Part shown: piece by piece, positions 1 through 5,104 of the stretch | Layout of the letters: every line of letters begins with the position of its first letter | How positions within the stretch are numbered: position 1 is the first letter of the stretch | Assembly (NCBI GenBank): GCA_934630995.1 | Contig: CAKTXU010000167.1 | Location: 1 to 5,104 of the forward strand | Length of the DNA: 5,104 bases | Direction: 5' to 3' | Source: an uncultured Eubacteriales bacterium | GTDB taxonomy: Bacteria; Bacillota; Clostridia; Oscillospirales; Acutalibacteraceae | Translations under genes and position numbers: made by a program | Notes under the pieces: model-generated | The model's database searches: none | Told to the model about the DNA's origin: nothing | Seen by the model: the letters and a program-made list of their open reading frames with translations, nothing else

Positions 1-328
1 TCTGCCGAACCTGACGGGTATAGACACCGGCCGGTTTTTCGGACAGCACATGCTGCCCCGACATAAAGGCGTCAACCGCAATCGGGGGATGGAAATAGTG
101 CGGCGTGGCAATGATAACGCCGTCGGTCAGGCCGCTGTCCAACAGCTCCCGGTGCTCCGAAAACACCGGAATACCGGGGAAAGCGTCCTGCAGCGCCTGC
201 CGGCGCGTAGGAGAGGCATCACACAATGCGGCCAGCTCCATACCCGGCACTTCACCGGTGGTAATGCTGCGTGCGTGAGCGGTGCCGATAGTCCCCACGC
301 CGATGACACCCATGCGCAAACTCTCCAT
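1..328 (-). CDS. Gfo/Idh/MocA family oxidoreductase, N-terminal part (cut by the left window edge)
   Basis: The first 109 codons of an NAD(P)-dependent sugar/polyol dehydrogenase-like protein are present; the rest lies beyond base 1. An N-terminal Rossmann fold is visible: GVIGVGTIG at residues 7-15 carries the GxGxxG dinucleotide motif, followed by an acidic strand end (LCD, residues 35-37), ATPHYFHP at 74-81, and the family hallmark EKPAG at 97-101, whose Lys98 is normally the catalytic lysine. The ATG at 328 is chosen because AAGGAG (343-338) sits 9 bases before it; a second in-frame ATG at 313 has no well-spaced site. It starts 22 bases after the stop of the neighbouring oxidoreductase and aligns with it without gaps (51 of 109 residues identical by hand), so the two are tandem paralogues. 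Family assignment is firm. The substrate is unknown; oxidation or reduction of a sugar or glycoside hydroxyl in the cytoplasm is the family expectation. Confidence 0.9.
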   Translation of the reverse strand, partial: MESLRMGVIGVGTIGTAHARSITTGEVPGMELAALCDASPTRRQALQDAFPGIPVFSEHRELLDSGLTDGVIIATPHYFHPPIAVDAFMSGQHVLSEKPAGVYTRQVRQ

Positions 329-350
329 ATACTGTGTCTCCTTCCCCTCC

Positions 351-1511
351 TCAGGCGTTAAAGGTTCCCTCCGTATCCGCAAATACCGCGGCCCGCTCTT
401 CCTTCCGTCGGGAGGTTTTGACCCGCTTCATCAGCTCGATATAGAACAAATCCTCGTCCAGCGGCAGAGACACTGTTTGGCCCAGCCATGCCGACAAATG
501 CATCGCATTGGACAGGGTCAGACCGTTAATTCCTTCCTCGCCGCCGGCCACCATCGGCTCATCCCGCAACACAGCCGCGGCGAAGGCATTCATCACCCCG
601 ACATGCTGGGGAGACAGGCCGTCCGTTTCCACTTCAATCCGGGTACAGTCGGGATGACCGAAGGGCACGGTATTGGTCTGCGAAAATTCCGGTTCGTTGA
701 CCGCCGTCTCCCAGAGAATCAGCTTGTCGTCCTCCGCCAGCAGCTTTCCCTTTTCCAGGGTGACCTCGAAGCGGTTACTGCCCGGAAAATCGCCGGTAGT
801 GGTGACGAAGGTTCCAGTGGCGCCGTTCTCATATTCCACATAGGCGGTGACGTCGTCCTCCACCTCGATATCATGCCAGCGGCCGAACTGCATATGGGCA
901 TCCACCCGCACCGGCATACCGCAAATCCACTGCCATAAATCCAGGTTATGGGGACATTGATTGAGCAGCACGCCGCCGCCCTCTCCGCTCCAGGTAGCCC
1001 GCCAACTGCCCGAATCGTAATACGCCTGGGGACGATACCAGTTGGTGATGATCCAGTTGGTGCGCTTGACGGCTCCCAAAGTTCCTCCCTGCACCAGCTC
1101 CCGCATCTTGCGATAGATACAGTTTGTGCGCTGATTGAACATCATCCCGAATTTGACGTGGCTGCGGGCAGCCATCTCATTCATTTCCCGCACCTGGCGC
1201 GTATAGACTCCCGCCGGCTTCTCCACCAGCACGTGAAGTCCCCGCTTCATACATTCCATGGCATACCGGGGATGATCGTAATGCGGCACCGCTACCAACG
1301 CGGCGTCGATGAGCCCGCTGTCCAGCATTTCCTCGGCATTGGAAAACCGCCTCACTTCCGGCAACAAGGTTTCCGCCCAGGCAAGCCGCTCCGGGTTTAC
1401 ATCCGCCACCGCGGTCACTAGAATTTCCGGACAGTTCCCCTCCAGAATCATACGGATGAGTCCGGTACCCTCATTGCCGATACCGATGACGCCTAACCGT
1501 ACCTTTTCCAT
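351..1511 (-). CDS. Gfo/Idh/MocA family oxidoreductase, full length (386 aa)
   Basis: A complete NAD(P)-dependent oxidoreductase of the sugar dehydrogenase superfamily, cytoplasmic, with no signal peptide. The N-terminal Rossmann domain (about residues 1-125) has GVIGIGNEG (7-15, GxGxxG) and VEKPAGVY (96-103) with catalytic-type Lys98. The C-terminal alpha/beta domain carries the substrate-site signature GEGGGVLLNQCPHNLD (176-191); His188 and Asp191 fit the usual GGGxLxDxGxHxxD pattern, with Asn184 in place of the common Asp. The start is taken as the ATG at 1511, with AGAAGGG (1528-1522) 10 bases upstream. An in-frame TTG at 1520 would add three residues but lies 1 base from that site. The C-terminus is basic (KRVKTSRRK, residues 362-370), then a short tail. 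It lies 25 bases after a TIM-barrel gene and 22 before its own paralogue. Likely roles are 3-hydroxyl oxidation of a sugar or glycoside, or reduction of a keto-sugar. The substrate cannot be named. Confidence 0.93.
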   Translation of the reverse strand: MEKVRLGVIGIGNEGTGLIRMILEGNCPEILVTAVADVNPERLAWAETLLPEVRRFSNAEEMLDSGLIDAALVAVPHYDHPRYAMECMKRGLHVLVEKPAGVYTRQVREMNEMAARSHVKFGMMFNQRTNCIYRKMRELVQGGTLGAVKRTNWIITNWYRPQAYYDSGSWRATWSGEGGGVLLNQCPHNLDLWQWICGMPVRVDAHMQFGRWHDIEVEDDVTAYVEYENGATGTFVTTTGDFPGSNRFEVTLEKGKLLAEDDKLILWETAVNEPEFSQTNTVPFGHPDCTRIEVETDGLSPQHVGVMNAFAAAVLRDEPMVAGGEEGINGLTLSNAMHLSAWLGQTVSLPLDEDLFYIELMKRVKTSRRKEERAAVFADTEGTFNA

Positions 1512-1521
1512 GATACCCAAT

Positions 1522-1528
1522 CCCTTCT
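1522..1528 (-). promoter_or_regulatory. Ribosome binding site deciding the oxidoreductase start at 1511
   Basis: AGAAGGG on the minus strand lies 10 bases before the ATG at 1511 but only 1 base before the in-frame TTG at 1520. The ATG is therefore the better start. Confidence 0.6.
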
Positions 1529-1536
1529 ACTCTTAC

Positions 1537-2307
1537 TCAGGAAAGCCCCTGGGCTTTCAAATACTTGTAGCTGCGTCTCAGGCAGTCAAACGCATCCTCG
1601 CCATAACAATCATCCTGCTCCACCAGCAGCCAACGGGCGCCCGCCTTGTCACAAGCCTTCAGTATGGCTTCAAAATTCATATTTCCCGTCCCCACCGGCG
1701 CCATGACCGGTCTGTCGGTGTAGGCCATATCCTTGAGATGGACGCAGGGTACACGGCCGCTGAGGCGCTCCAGCCAGGCGGCGGGATCTCCCCCGCCGTA
1801 CTGAACCCAATAGGTATCCAGAGTGAACATCAGCTCCTCCGGCTGAAAATCCGCCGCCATCCGCTCGATATATAGCCTACCGTCCGCGCCCCGCGCAAAC
1901 TCCATGGCGTGGTTGTGATACATCATCTGGCAGCCTGCCCGGCGCAGACGGCGACCCGGCTCCTTGAAATCCCGGACAAATTGTCGATAATCCTCTTCCG
2001 TGGCGAGTCCGCCCGGCGCGCTGCCTATACCGATATAATAGCAGCCAAAGGTCCGGTGAAAGGCGGCGGTATCCTCCGGCGCTTCCCGGATTCTGTCGGG
2101 GCTGTAATGGGTGAGGACGCAGCGCAGGCCGGTTTCCAAAAGCCGCTCCCTCAGCCAGTCCGCCTCGTAGGAGCAGGTGCCGGATACCTGTACCGTCCGA
2201 TAACCTATATCCGCCACTCGCCGCAGGGTTTCCGCCAGGGCCTCCGGGGTTTTCGCATATTCACGCAGGGTATATAACTGTGCTCCGATCTCCATTGTAA
2301 GCACCAT
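1537..2307 (-). CDS. Sugar isomerase/epimerase-like TIM-barrel protein (256 aa)
   Basis: A xylose-isomerase-like (AP endonuclease 2 superfamily) TIM barrel of normal length for the group. It opens with MEIGAQLYTLREY (from residue 5). The expected metal-site positions are visible: YHNHAMEF (130-137, Glu136), LDTYWVQYGG (163-172, Asp164), CVHLKDM (188-194, His190) and LLVEQDD (227-233, Glu230). VGTGNMNFEAIL (205-216) is another conserved block. These features match the IolE/YcjR-like branch, in which members epimerise, isomerise or dehydrate keto-sugars and inosoles with a divalent metal. The exact reaction is not determinable. The start is uncertain: ATG 2307 is only 2 bases from GGAAAGG, GTG 2304 is 5 bases away, and ATG 2295, which begins right at the conserved block, is 14 bases away. 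It lies between the other TIM-barrel gene (48-base gap) and the first oxidoreductase (25-base gap), suggesting that it acts on the oxidoreductase's product or substrate. Confidence 0.9.
   Translation of the reverse strand: MVLTMEIGAQLYTLREYAKTPEALAETLRRVADIGYRTVQVSGTCSYEADWLRERLLETGLRCVLTHYSPDRIREAPEDTAAFHRTFGCYYIGIGSAPGGLATEEDYRQFVRDFKEPGRRLRRAGCQMMYHNHAMEFARGADGRLYIERMAADFQPEELMFTLDTYWVQYGGGDPAAWLERLSGRVPCVHLKDMAYTDRPVMAPVGTGNMNFEAILKACDKAGARWLLVEQDDCYGEDAFDCLRRSYKYLKAQGLS
1541..1558 (-). repeat. Perfect 8-base inverted repeat at the 3' end of the 256-aa TIM-barrel gene
   Basis: The transcript strand reads GAAAGCCCAGGGGCTTTC, with perfect 8-base arms around AG. As RNA this can form a 7-bp stem with a CAGG loop. 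It covers the codons for the last residues and ends one base before the TGA stop. No U-run follows, so it is not an intrinsic terminator. It could be an RNA-stability or translation-coupling hairpin, or chance. Confidence 0.5.
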
Positions 2308-2309
2308 AT

Positions 2310-2316
2310 CCTTTCC
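2310..2316 (-). promoter_or_regulatory. Weak, oddly spaced ribosome binding site for the 256-aa TIM-barrel gene
   Basis: GGAAAGG on the minus strand is the only purine-rich candidate near this gene's start. It is 2 bases from ATG 2307, 5 from GTG 2304 and 14 from ATG 2295, so spacing favours the GTG. It follows the widest intergenic gap in the window (2308-2355). Every other internal gene start here has a better-placed site. Confidence 0.4.
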
Positions 2317-2355
2317 GGGCTTAATGCCCTGTTTCTGTCTTCAACCTTCTCCTCT

Positions 2356-3204
2356 TCACTCCTCGTCGAGCAGTCCCCGCAGGGCAGCCACGGCGGCGTC
2401 AAAGGCGGCCCGCATTGTGGGATAGGAATAGTCTCCTGCGTCATGCCGTTCTTCCGGTCTTTCCAGGGCTGCAAACCCGTCGAAGACGGTCAAATGTGGC
2501 TCCAGTGTCACGACTCCTCCGCCATTCGCCGCGTATCGACTGAGAATTTCACGCAAACAGCCAACACCCTTTCCGGCGGGTACCACCTCTCCGGCGGCTG
2601 TCGCGTCCTTGATGTGAAGATAGGCTACATATGGCTCCAGCAGTTCCCAGGCCTCCAGGACATCCTGCCCGCATTGGATAAAATTGGCCGGATCGAACAC
2701 AGCCCGCAGGGCCGGCAGGACCCGGTGGAGCTCGGCGCATTCCGGTGCCCCGGCGCCGAAGATGCCCTTTTCATTTTCATGGCACAGCCGCACCCCGCTG
2801 CCCTGAGCCGCCTCGCAGAGCCTGGACAGCCGCTCGAGCACTTCATCCCTGCAGACAGCGGGCGGCTCTCTCTCCGGCAGATAGAAGCTGAACAGCCGCA
2901 GATTGGAAGCCTCAAGAACAGCCGCTGTTTCCAGCAGACGCCGAAATCTGTCCAGGTTGGGGCCGAAGGGCTCACGGACGCCTATCTTCCCAATAGGCGA
3001 ACCGATGGACCAGACTCGGATCCCCGCCTCGTCCAGCCGTTCTTTGATCGCTTTGGCCTCCGCCGTTGTCAAATCGGAGACGTTCCGGCCGTCGACTCCC
3101 CGGATTTCCAGCAGGGAGATCCCGCTTTCCTTCAGGGCGGAAATCTGGCCCTCCAGCCTGCTGTCGGCCTCGTCCGCAAAGGCACAGAGCTTCATAATCA
3201 TCAT
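2356..3204 (-). CDS. Sugar isomerase/epimerase-like TIM-barrel protein with HENE motif (282 aa)
   Basis: A second xylose-isomerase-like TIM barrel, of a different subfamily from its neighbour at 1537-2307 and without obvious close similarity to it. Visible blocks are LLEIRGVDGRNV (31-42, Glu33), SIGSPIGKIG (66-75), LCHENEKGIFG (140-150), AVFDPANF (168-175, Asp171), YLHIKDA (195-201, His197) and VTLEPHL (232-238, Glu235). The Glu of HENE (143 or 145), Asp171, His197 and Glu235 are the expected divalent-metal ligands, by analogy with ketose 3-epimerases. ATG 3204 is preferred because AAGGAG (3216-3211) precedes it by 6 bases; in-frame ATGs at 3201 and 3195 are possible. The ribosome binding site abuts the kinase stop codon, so the two genes are co-transcribed and probably translationally linked. 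No specific function is established that I can recognise. An epimerase or lyase acting on a keto-sugar is the inference. Confidence 0.9.
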   Translation of the reverse strand: MMIMKLCAFADEADSRLEGQISALKESGISLLEIRGVDGRNVSDLTTAEAKAIKERLDEAGIRVWSIGSPIGKIGVREPFGPNLDRFRRLLETAAVLEASNLRLFSFYLPEREPPAVCRDEVLERLSRLCEAAQGSGVRLCHENEKGIFGAGAPECAELHRVLPALRAVFDPANFIQCGQDVLEAWELLEPYVAYLHIKDATAAGEVVPAGKGVGCLREILSRYAANGGGVVTLEPHLTVFDGFAALERPEERHDAGDYSYPTMRAAFDAAVAALRGLLDEE

Positions 3205-3216
3205 CGTTCTCTCCTT

Positions 3217-4218
3217 TTACCGCCGGATGCGGCCGTAGCCGTCACCCCGCATGAAATCGGCAATCTCCTCTTCAGAGGCGATGAAAAAATCCCCCTCCAC
3301 CGTCAGCTTCAGACAGGACGCCGCGGCGGCGAATTCCACGGACCGGTCTTCCGACCAGCCGGCCAGCAGTCCGTGTATAAGCCCTGCGGCAAAGGCATCT
3401 CCTCCTCCTATCCGATCGACCACCTCTATCGTGCGGATTTGAGAAGCGTGTTCTCCCTTTCCGCTGAGGAAGGCGCCAAACCGGCTGCAGCCGGCGGATA
3501 GAGTCTCCCTATGAGTCACGGCGACCTGACGGAAGCCGAAGGTTTCCCGCAGACGGCGGGCCATGGAAAAGGCCTTTTCCGCCGTGTCCTTCATCTCTGA
3601 AGCTGGGGGGAAGCCCAGCACATCGGCGATATGGTGCTCGTTGGCGATGAGCACATCCGTCAAACCCAGTAAAGGTAAAAGCCTTTCCTTAGCTTTATCC
3701 TCAGGCCAAAGGGCGCTGCGATAGTTGAGATCGCAGGAAACCACGGCCCCCTCGGCTCTGGCTGCCCGGCAGGCGGCCTCCACCGCTGCCGCGGGCCCTT
3801 CTCCCAGGGCGGGGGTGATGCCGCTGAAATGGAACCAAACGGCCCCGTCCAGCAGGCGTTCCCAGTCGAAATTCTCTGGCGTGACCGACGCCATGGCGGA
3901 ATGAGCCCGGTCATAGGTCACACGTCCGGACCGGGGGCCCGCCCCCTTCTCACAGAAATACAAGCCCAGCCGGGAGCCGCTCAGCCGACTGCCGGAGACA
4001 TCGACGCCCCAGCGGGCCAATTCTCCCCGGCAGGCCTGTCCCAGCGCGTTGTCCGGCAGGCAGGTGAGAAAGCGGGAGGAATGGCCAAGCTGGGCCAGAA
4101 AGACCGCCACATTGGCTTCAGCCCCGCCGAAATGCATGGAGAGGGTGCGTGCCTGGGCCAGCCGCTCAAAGCCGGGCGGAGATAACCGCAGCAGAACCTC
4201 GCCAAACGACGCTATCAT
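3217..4218 (-). CDS. kdgK: 2-keto-3-deoxygluconate kinase, PfkB family (333 aa)
   Basis: A cytoplasmic ribokinase/PfkB-type sugar kinase that phosphorylates 2-keto-3-deoxy-D-gluconate to KDPG with ATP. Visible blocks: GEVLLRLSPPG (6-16), GGAEANVAVFLAQLG (31-45, PfkB signature 1), the YDR pair at 102-104 plus DLNYR (163-167), which match the Tyr/Arg positions contacting substrate in structurally studied KDG kinases, NEHH (193-196), and DRIGGGDAFAAG (268-279, PfkB signature 2, catalytic Asp274). The C-terminal GDGYGRIRR (325-333) resembles the GDGxGRxxR end common in Firmicutes KDG kinases. The ATG at 4218 is chosen because it overlaps the aldolase stop as ATGA and has GGGGGAGG 10 bases upstream. 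An ATG at 4242 would add eight Gly/Glu-rich residues (MRGGGEGE) absent from the family. The KDPG aldolase partner lies immediately upstream, which makes the KDG substrate very likely over fructose or ribose. Confidence 0.95.
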   Translation of the reverse strand: MIASFGEVLLRLSPPGFERLAQARTLSMHFGGAEANVAVFLAQLGHSSRFLTCLPDNALGQACRGELARWGVDVSGSRLSGSRLGLYFCEKGAGPRSGRVTYDRAHSAMASVTPENFDWERLLDGAVWFHFSGITPALGEGPAAAVEAACRAARAEGAVVSCDLNYRSALWPEDKAKERLLPLLGLTDVLIANEHHIADVLGFPPASEMKDTAEKAFSMARRLRETFGFRQVAVTHRETLSAGCSRFGAFLSGKGEHASQIRTIEVVDRIGGGDAFAAGLIHGLLAGWSEDRSVEFAAAASCLKLTVEGDFFIASEEEIADFMRGDGYGRIRR

Positions 4219-4856
4219 CTCCCCTTCGCCTCCCCCGCGCATTCCTTCCTGGCTTGCCCGACCGCTGCCAGAAGGGCGGCGGCATTGGCGGCGATATCCC
4301 CACGGATCAGGCTGCCGCCCGCCCCGACGGCGGCGGCGCCCGCCCGGATCCAGTCCCCGGCGTTATGGAGATCCACCCCGCCCGTGGGCATCGCCTGGAG
4401 CTGCGGCAGAGGCCCCCGCAGCTCCCGTAAAAAGGCGGGGCCCAGGGTTCCCGCCGGGAACAGCTTGAGCAGATCGCAGCCAGTCTCCATAGCCTCCACG
4501 GCCTCGCGGACCGTCATCACCCCGGCCATATTCGCGATCCGGTAGCGATTGCAGAGTCGGACAACACCGGGATTCAAATGAGGGGACACAATGAAGCTGG
4601 CCCCGGAAAGAAGGGCAAGCCGGGCGGTTTCCGGATCCAGCACGGTTCCCGCACCCAGCAGAATATCGGGGCGGTGTCCGGCCAGCTCCTCCAGCACCCG
4701 GTGGGCAAAGGGGGTGGTGAAGGCCACCTCCACCGCCCGGATGCCGGCGTCTGCGCAGGCCTCCGCCATCCCGACCGCTTCCTCCATGGATCGGCCCCGG
4801 ATAACCGCCACCACGCCGCTTTCCCGAATGATCTGCAAAACGTCCTCTTTATACAT
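4215..4856 (-). CDS. eda: KDPG/KHG aldolase, class I (213 aa)
   Basis: 2-Dehydro-3-deoxy-6-phosphogluconate aldolase, cleaving KDPG to pyruvate and glyceraldehyde 3-phosphate; many members also cleave 4-hydroxy-2-oxoglutarate. The length is typical. Blocks seen are VVAVIRG (15-21), VEVAFTTP (42-49) with the general base Glu43, LLGAGTVLD (66-74), FIVSPHLNPG (88-97), LLKLFPAGTLGP (129-140) with Schiff-base Lys131, MPTGGVDLHN (156-165) and the phosphate loop AGGSLIRGD (179-187). Pattern and spacing resemble the Thermotoga-type aldolase more than E. coli Eda: the E. coli Arg49 position is Thr47 here. The usual Pro of the PGxxT block is Ala111 (MAGVMT, 110-115), an uncommon change. ATG 4856 has GGAGG with a 6-base spacer. 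The stop overlaps the kinase start (ATGA), so the two consecutive pathway enzymes are translationally coupled. Confidence 0.96.
   Translation of the reverse strand: MYKEDVLQIIRESGVVAVIRGRSMEEAVGMAEACADAGIRAVEVAFTTPFAHRVLEELAGHRPDILLGAGTVLDPETARLALLSGASFIVSPHLNPGVVRLCNRYRIANMAGVMTVREAVEAMETGCDLLKLFPAGTLGPAFLRELRGPLPQLQAMPTGGVDLHNAGDWIRAGAAAVGAGGSLIRGDIAANAAALLAAVGQARKECAGEAKGR
4219..4236 (-). promoter_or_regulatory. Ribosome binding site deciding the kdgK start
   Basis: On the minus strand GGGGGAGG (4236-4229) followed by AAGGGGAG (4226-4219) lies inside the last codons of the aldolase gene, ahead of the ATG at 4218. The first run is 10 bases from that ATG, a workable distance. It lies downstream of the alternative ATG at 4242 and could not serve it. 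With the ATGA stop/start overlap, this fixes the kinase start at 4218. Confidence 0.7.
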
Positions 4857-4868
4857 AGCGCACCTCCG

Positions 4869-5104
4869 TCACACACCCGAATAGGCCGAAAAGCCGCCGT
4901 CCACCGGCACCACGATGCCCGTCACAAAGCCCGAGGCCGTGTCGTCGGTCAGCCAGCGGAGGGTGCCCAGCAGTTCCTCCGGCTCCCCGAAGCGCTTCAT
5001 GGGAGTGGCGCGCAGGATTTTTTCCGTCCGGGGCGTGGGATTGCCCGCCTCATCAAAAAGAAGGGCACGGTTTTGATTGGTGACAAAGAAGCCGGGGGCA
5101 ATGG
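4869..5104 (-). CDS. uxuB: SDR-family D-mannonate oxidoreductase (fructuronate reductase), C-terminal part
   Basis: Only the last 77 residues lie in the window; the start is beyond base 5104. The reading frame opens IAPGFFVTNQNRALLFDE, the PG loop after the SDR active-site helix, and continues through TPMKRFGEPEELLGTLRWL (residues 33-51) to TGIVVPVDGGFSAYSGV at the stop, the standard SDR C-terminus. APGFFVTxQNR and the FSAxSGV ending are what I associate with the SDR-type D-mannonate oxidoreductase of Firmicutes (B. subtilis YjmF/UxuB), which reduces D-fructuronate to D-mannonate with NAD(P)H; E. coli UxuB is an unrelated fold. A generic gluconate 5-dehydrogenase or KduD is the alternative. 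KduD-type proteins usually lack this ending. The stop is 12 bases before the aldolase start, with the aldolase ribosome binding site in between. Position ahead of eda and kdgK supports a hexuronate pathway. Confidence 0.82.
   Translation of the reverse strand, partial: IAPGFFVTNQNRALLFDEAGNPTPRTEKILRATPMKRFGEPEELLGTLRWLTDDTASGFVTGIVVPVDGGFSAYSGV

Noticed and set aside
1512..1520. TTG at 1520 as the oxidoreductase start, adding MGI before the chosen ATG.
   Set aside because: It lies 1 base from the purine-rich ribosome binding site, while the ATG at 1511 has a 10-base spacer and gives an N-terminus that aligns residue for residue with the paralogue.
2317..2329. Small stem GGGC/GCCC with ATTAA loop before the 256-aa TIM-barrel gene.
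   Set aside because: Only four base pairs and no U-run, so it is not a terminator and barely a structure.
2321..2344. A tiny minus-strand cistron in the 48-base gap (TTG start, seven codons, TAA) preceded by AGGAG.
   Set aside because: Too short to separate from chance, has a weak start codon and spacing, and no regulatory amino-acid run. No attenuator structure follows it.
1537..3204. Either TIM-barrel protein being mannonate dehydratase (UxuA), which shares the fold.
   Set aside because: Both are shorter (256 and 282 aa) than UxuA (usually about 350-390 aa), and their motifs (YHNHxxEF, HLKD; HENE, HIKD) fit the epimerase/isomerase branches instead.
2443..3501. A 352-codon plus-strand open frame spanning the kinase/TIM-barrel junction.
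   Set aside because: It is antisense to two well-supported genes with clear motifs, has no recognisable domain, and long antisense frames are expected in GC-rich coding DNA. The same applies to plus-strand frames at 282-938, 948-1421, 1309-1875 and 4049-4468.
1..4218. The cluster as a myo-inositol (iol) operon: oxidoreductase, two TIM barrels, PfkB kinase and aldolase.
   Set aside because: The aldolase is a class I KDPG type with a Schiff-base Lys, not the IolJ type. The kinase ends and motifs match KDG kinase, and there is no IolD or IolB in the window. The analogy is useful for chemistry only.

Overview
All seven genes in this window lie on the minus strand and are packed like one operon, transcribed from right (5104) to left (1). 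Gaps between genes are 12, -4 (an ATGA overlap), 12, 48, 25 and 22 bases, and no terminator or promoter can be supported in any of them. The first and last genes run off the window edges. The DNA is GC-rich (hand counts of 60-base samples gave about 55 to 78% GC). Ribosome binding sites are mostly strong AGGAG-type. The protein sequences look like those of Firmicutes, plausibly a GC-rich gut Clostridia lineage (Oscillospiraceae-like). That placement is an impression from sequence style, not a phylogeny.

The right third (3217-5104) is the lower hexuronate pathway. It holds the C-terminal end of an SDR-type D-mannonate oxidoreductase (fructuronate reductase, UxuB/YjmF-like), a KDPG aldolase (Eda) and a 2-keto-3-deoxygluconate kinase (KdgK). 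Fructuronate would be reduced to mannonate and dehydrated to KDG by UxuA, which is not in the window and is probably just upstream. KDG is then phosphorylated by KdgK and cleaved by Eda to pyruvate and glyceraldehyde 3-phosphate.

The left two thirds (1-3204) hold two different xylose-isomerase-like TIM-barrel proteins (sugar isomerase/epimerase superfamily), then two tandem paralogous Gfo/Idh/MocA NAD(P)-dependent sugar oxidoreductases. The second oxidoreductase is cut by the left edge. The exact substrates of these four proteins cannot be read from sequence. Dehydrogenase plus TIM-barrel pairs are known from 3-keto-sugar chemistry (E. coli YcjS/YcjR, the DgpA/DgpC C-deglycosylation system, IolG/IolE inositol catabolism). 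The most interesting reading is that this is an accessory oxidation/epimerisation or lyase module that delivers an unusual sugar, glycoside or uronate into the KDG pathway. No transporter, regulator, RNA gene, mobile element or CRISPR array is visible, and no stretch over 50 bases lacks a gene.
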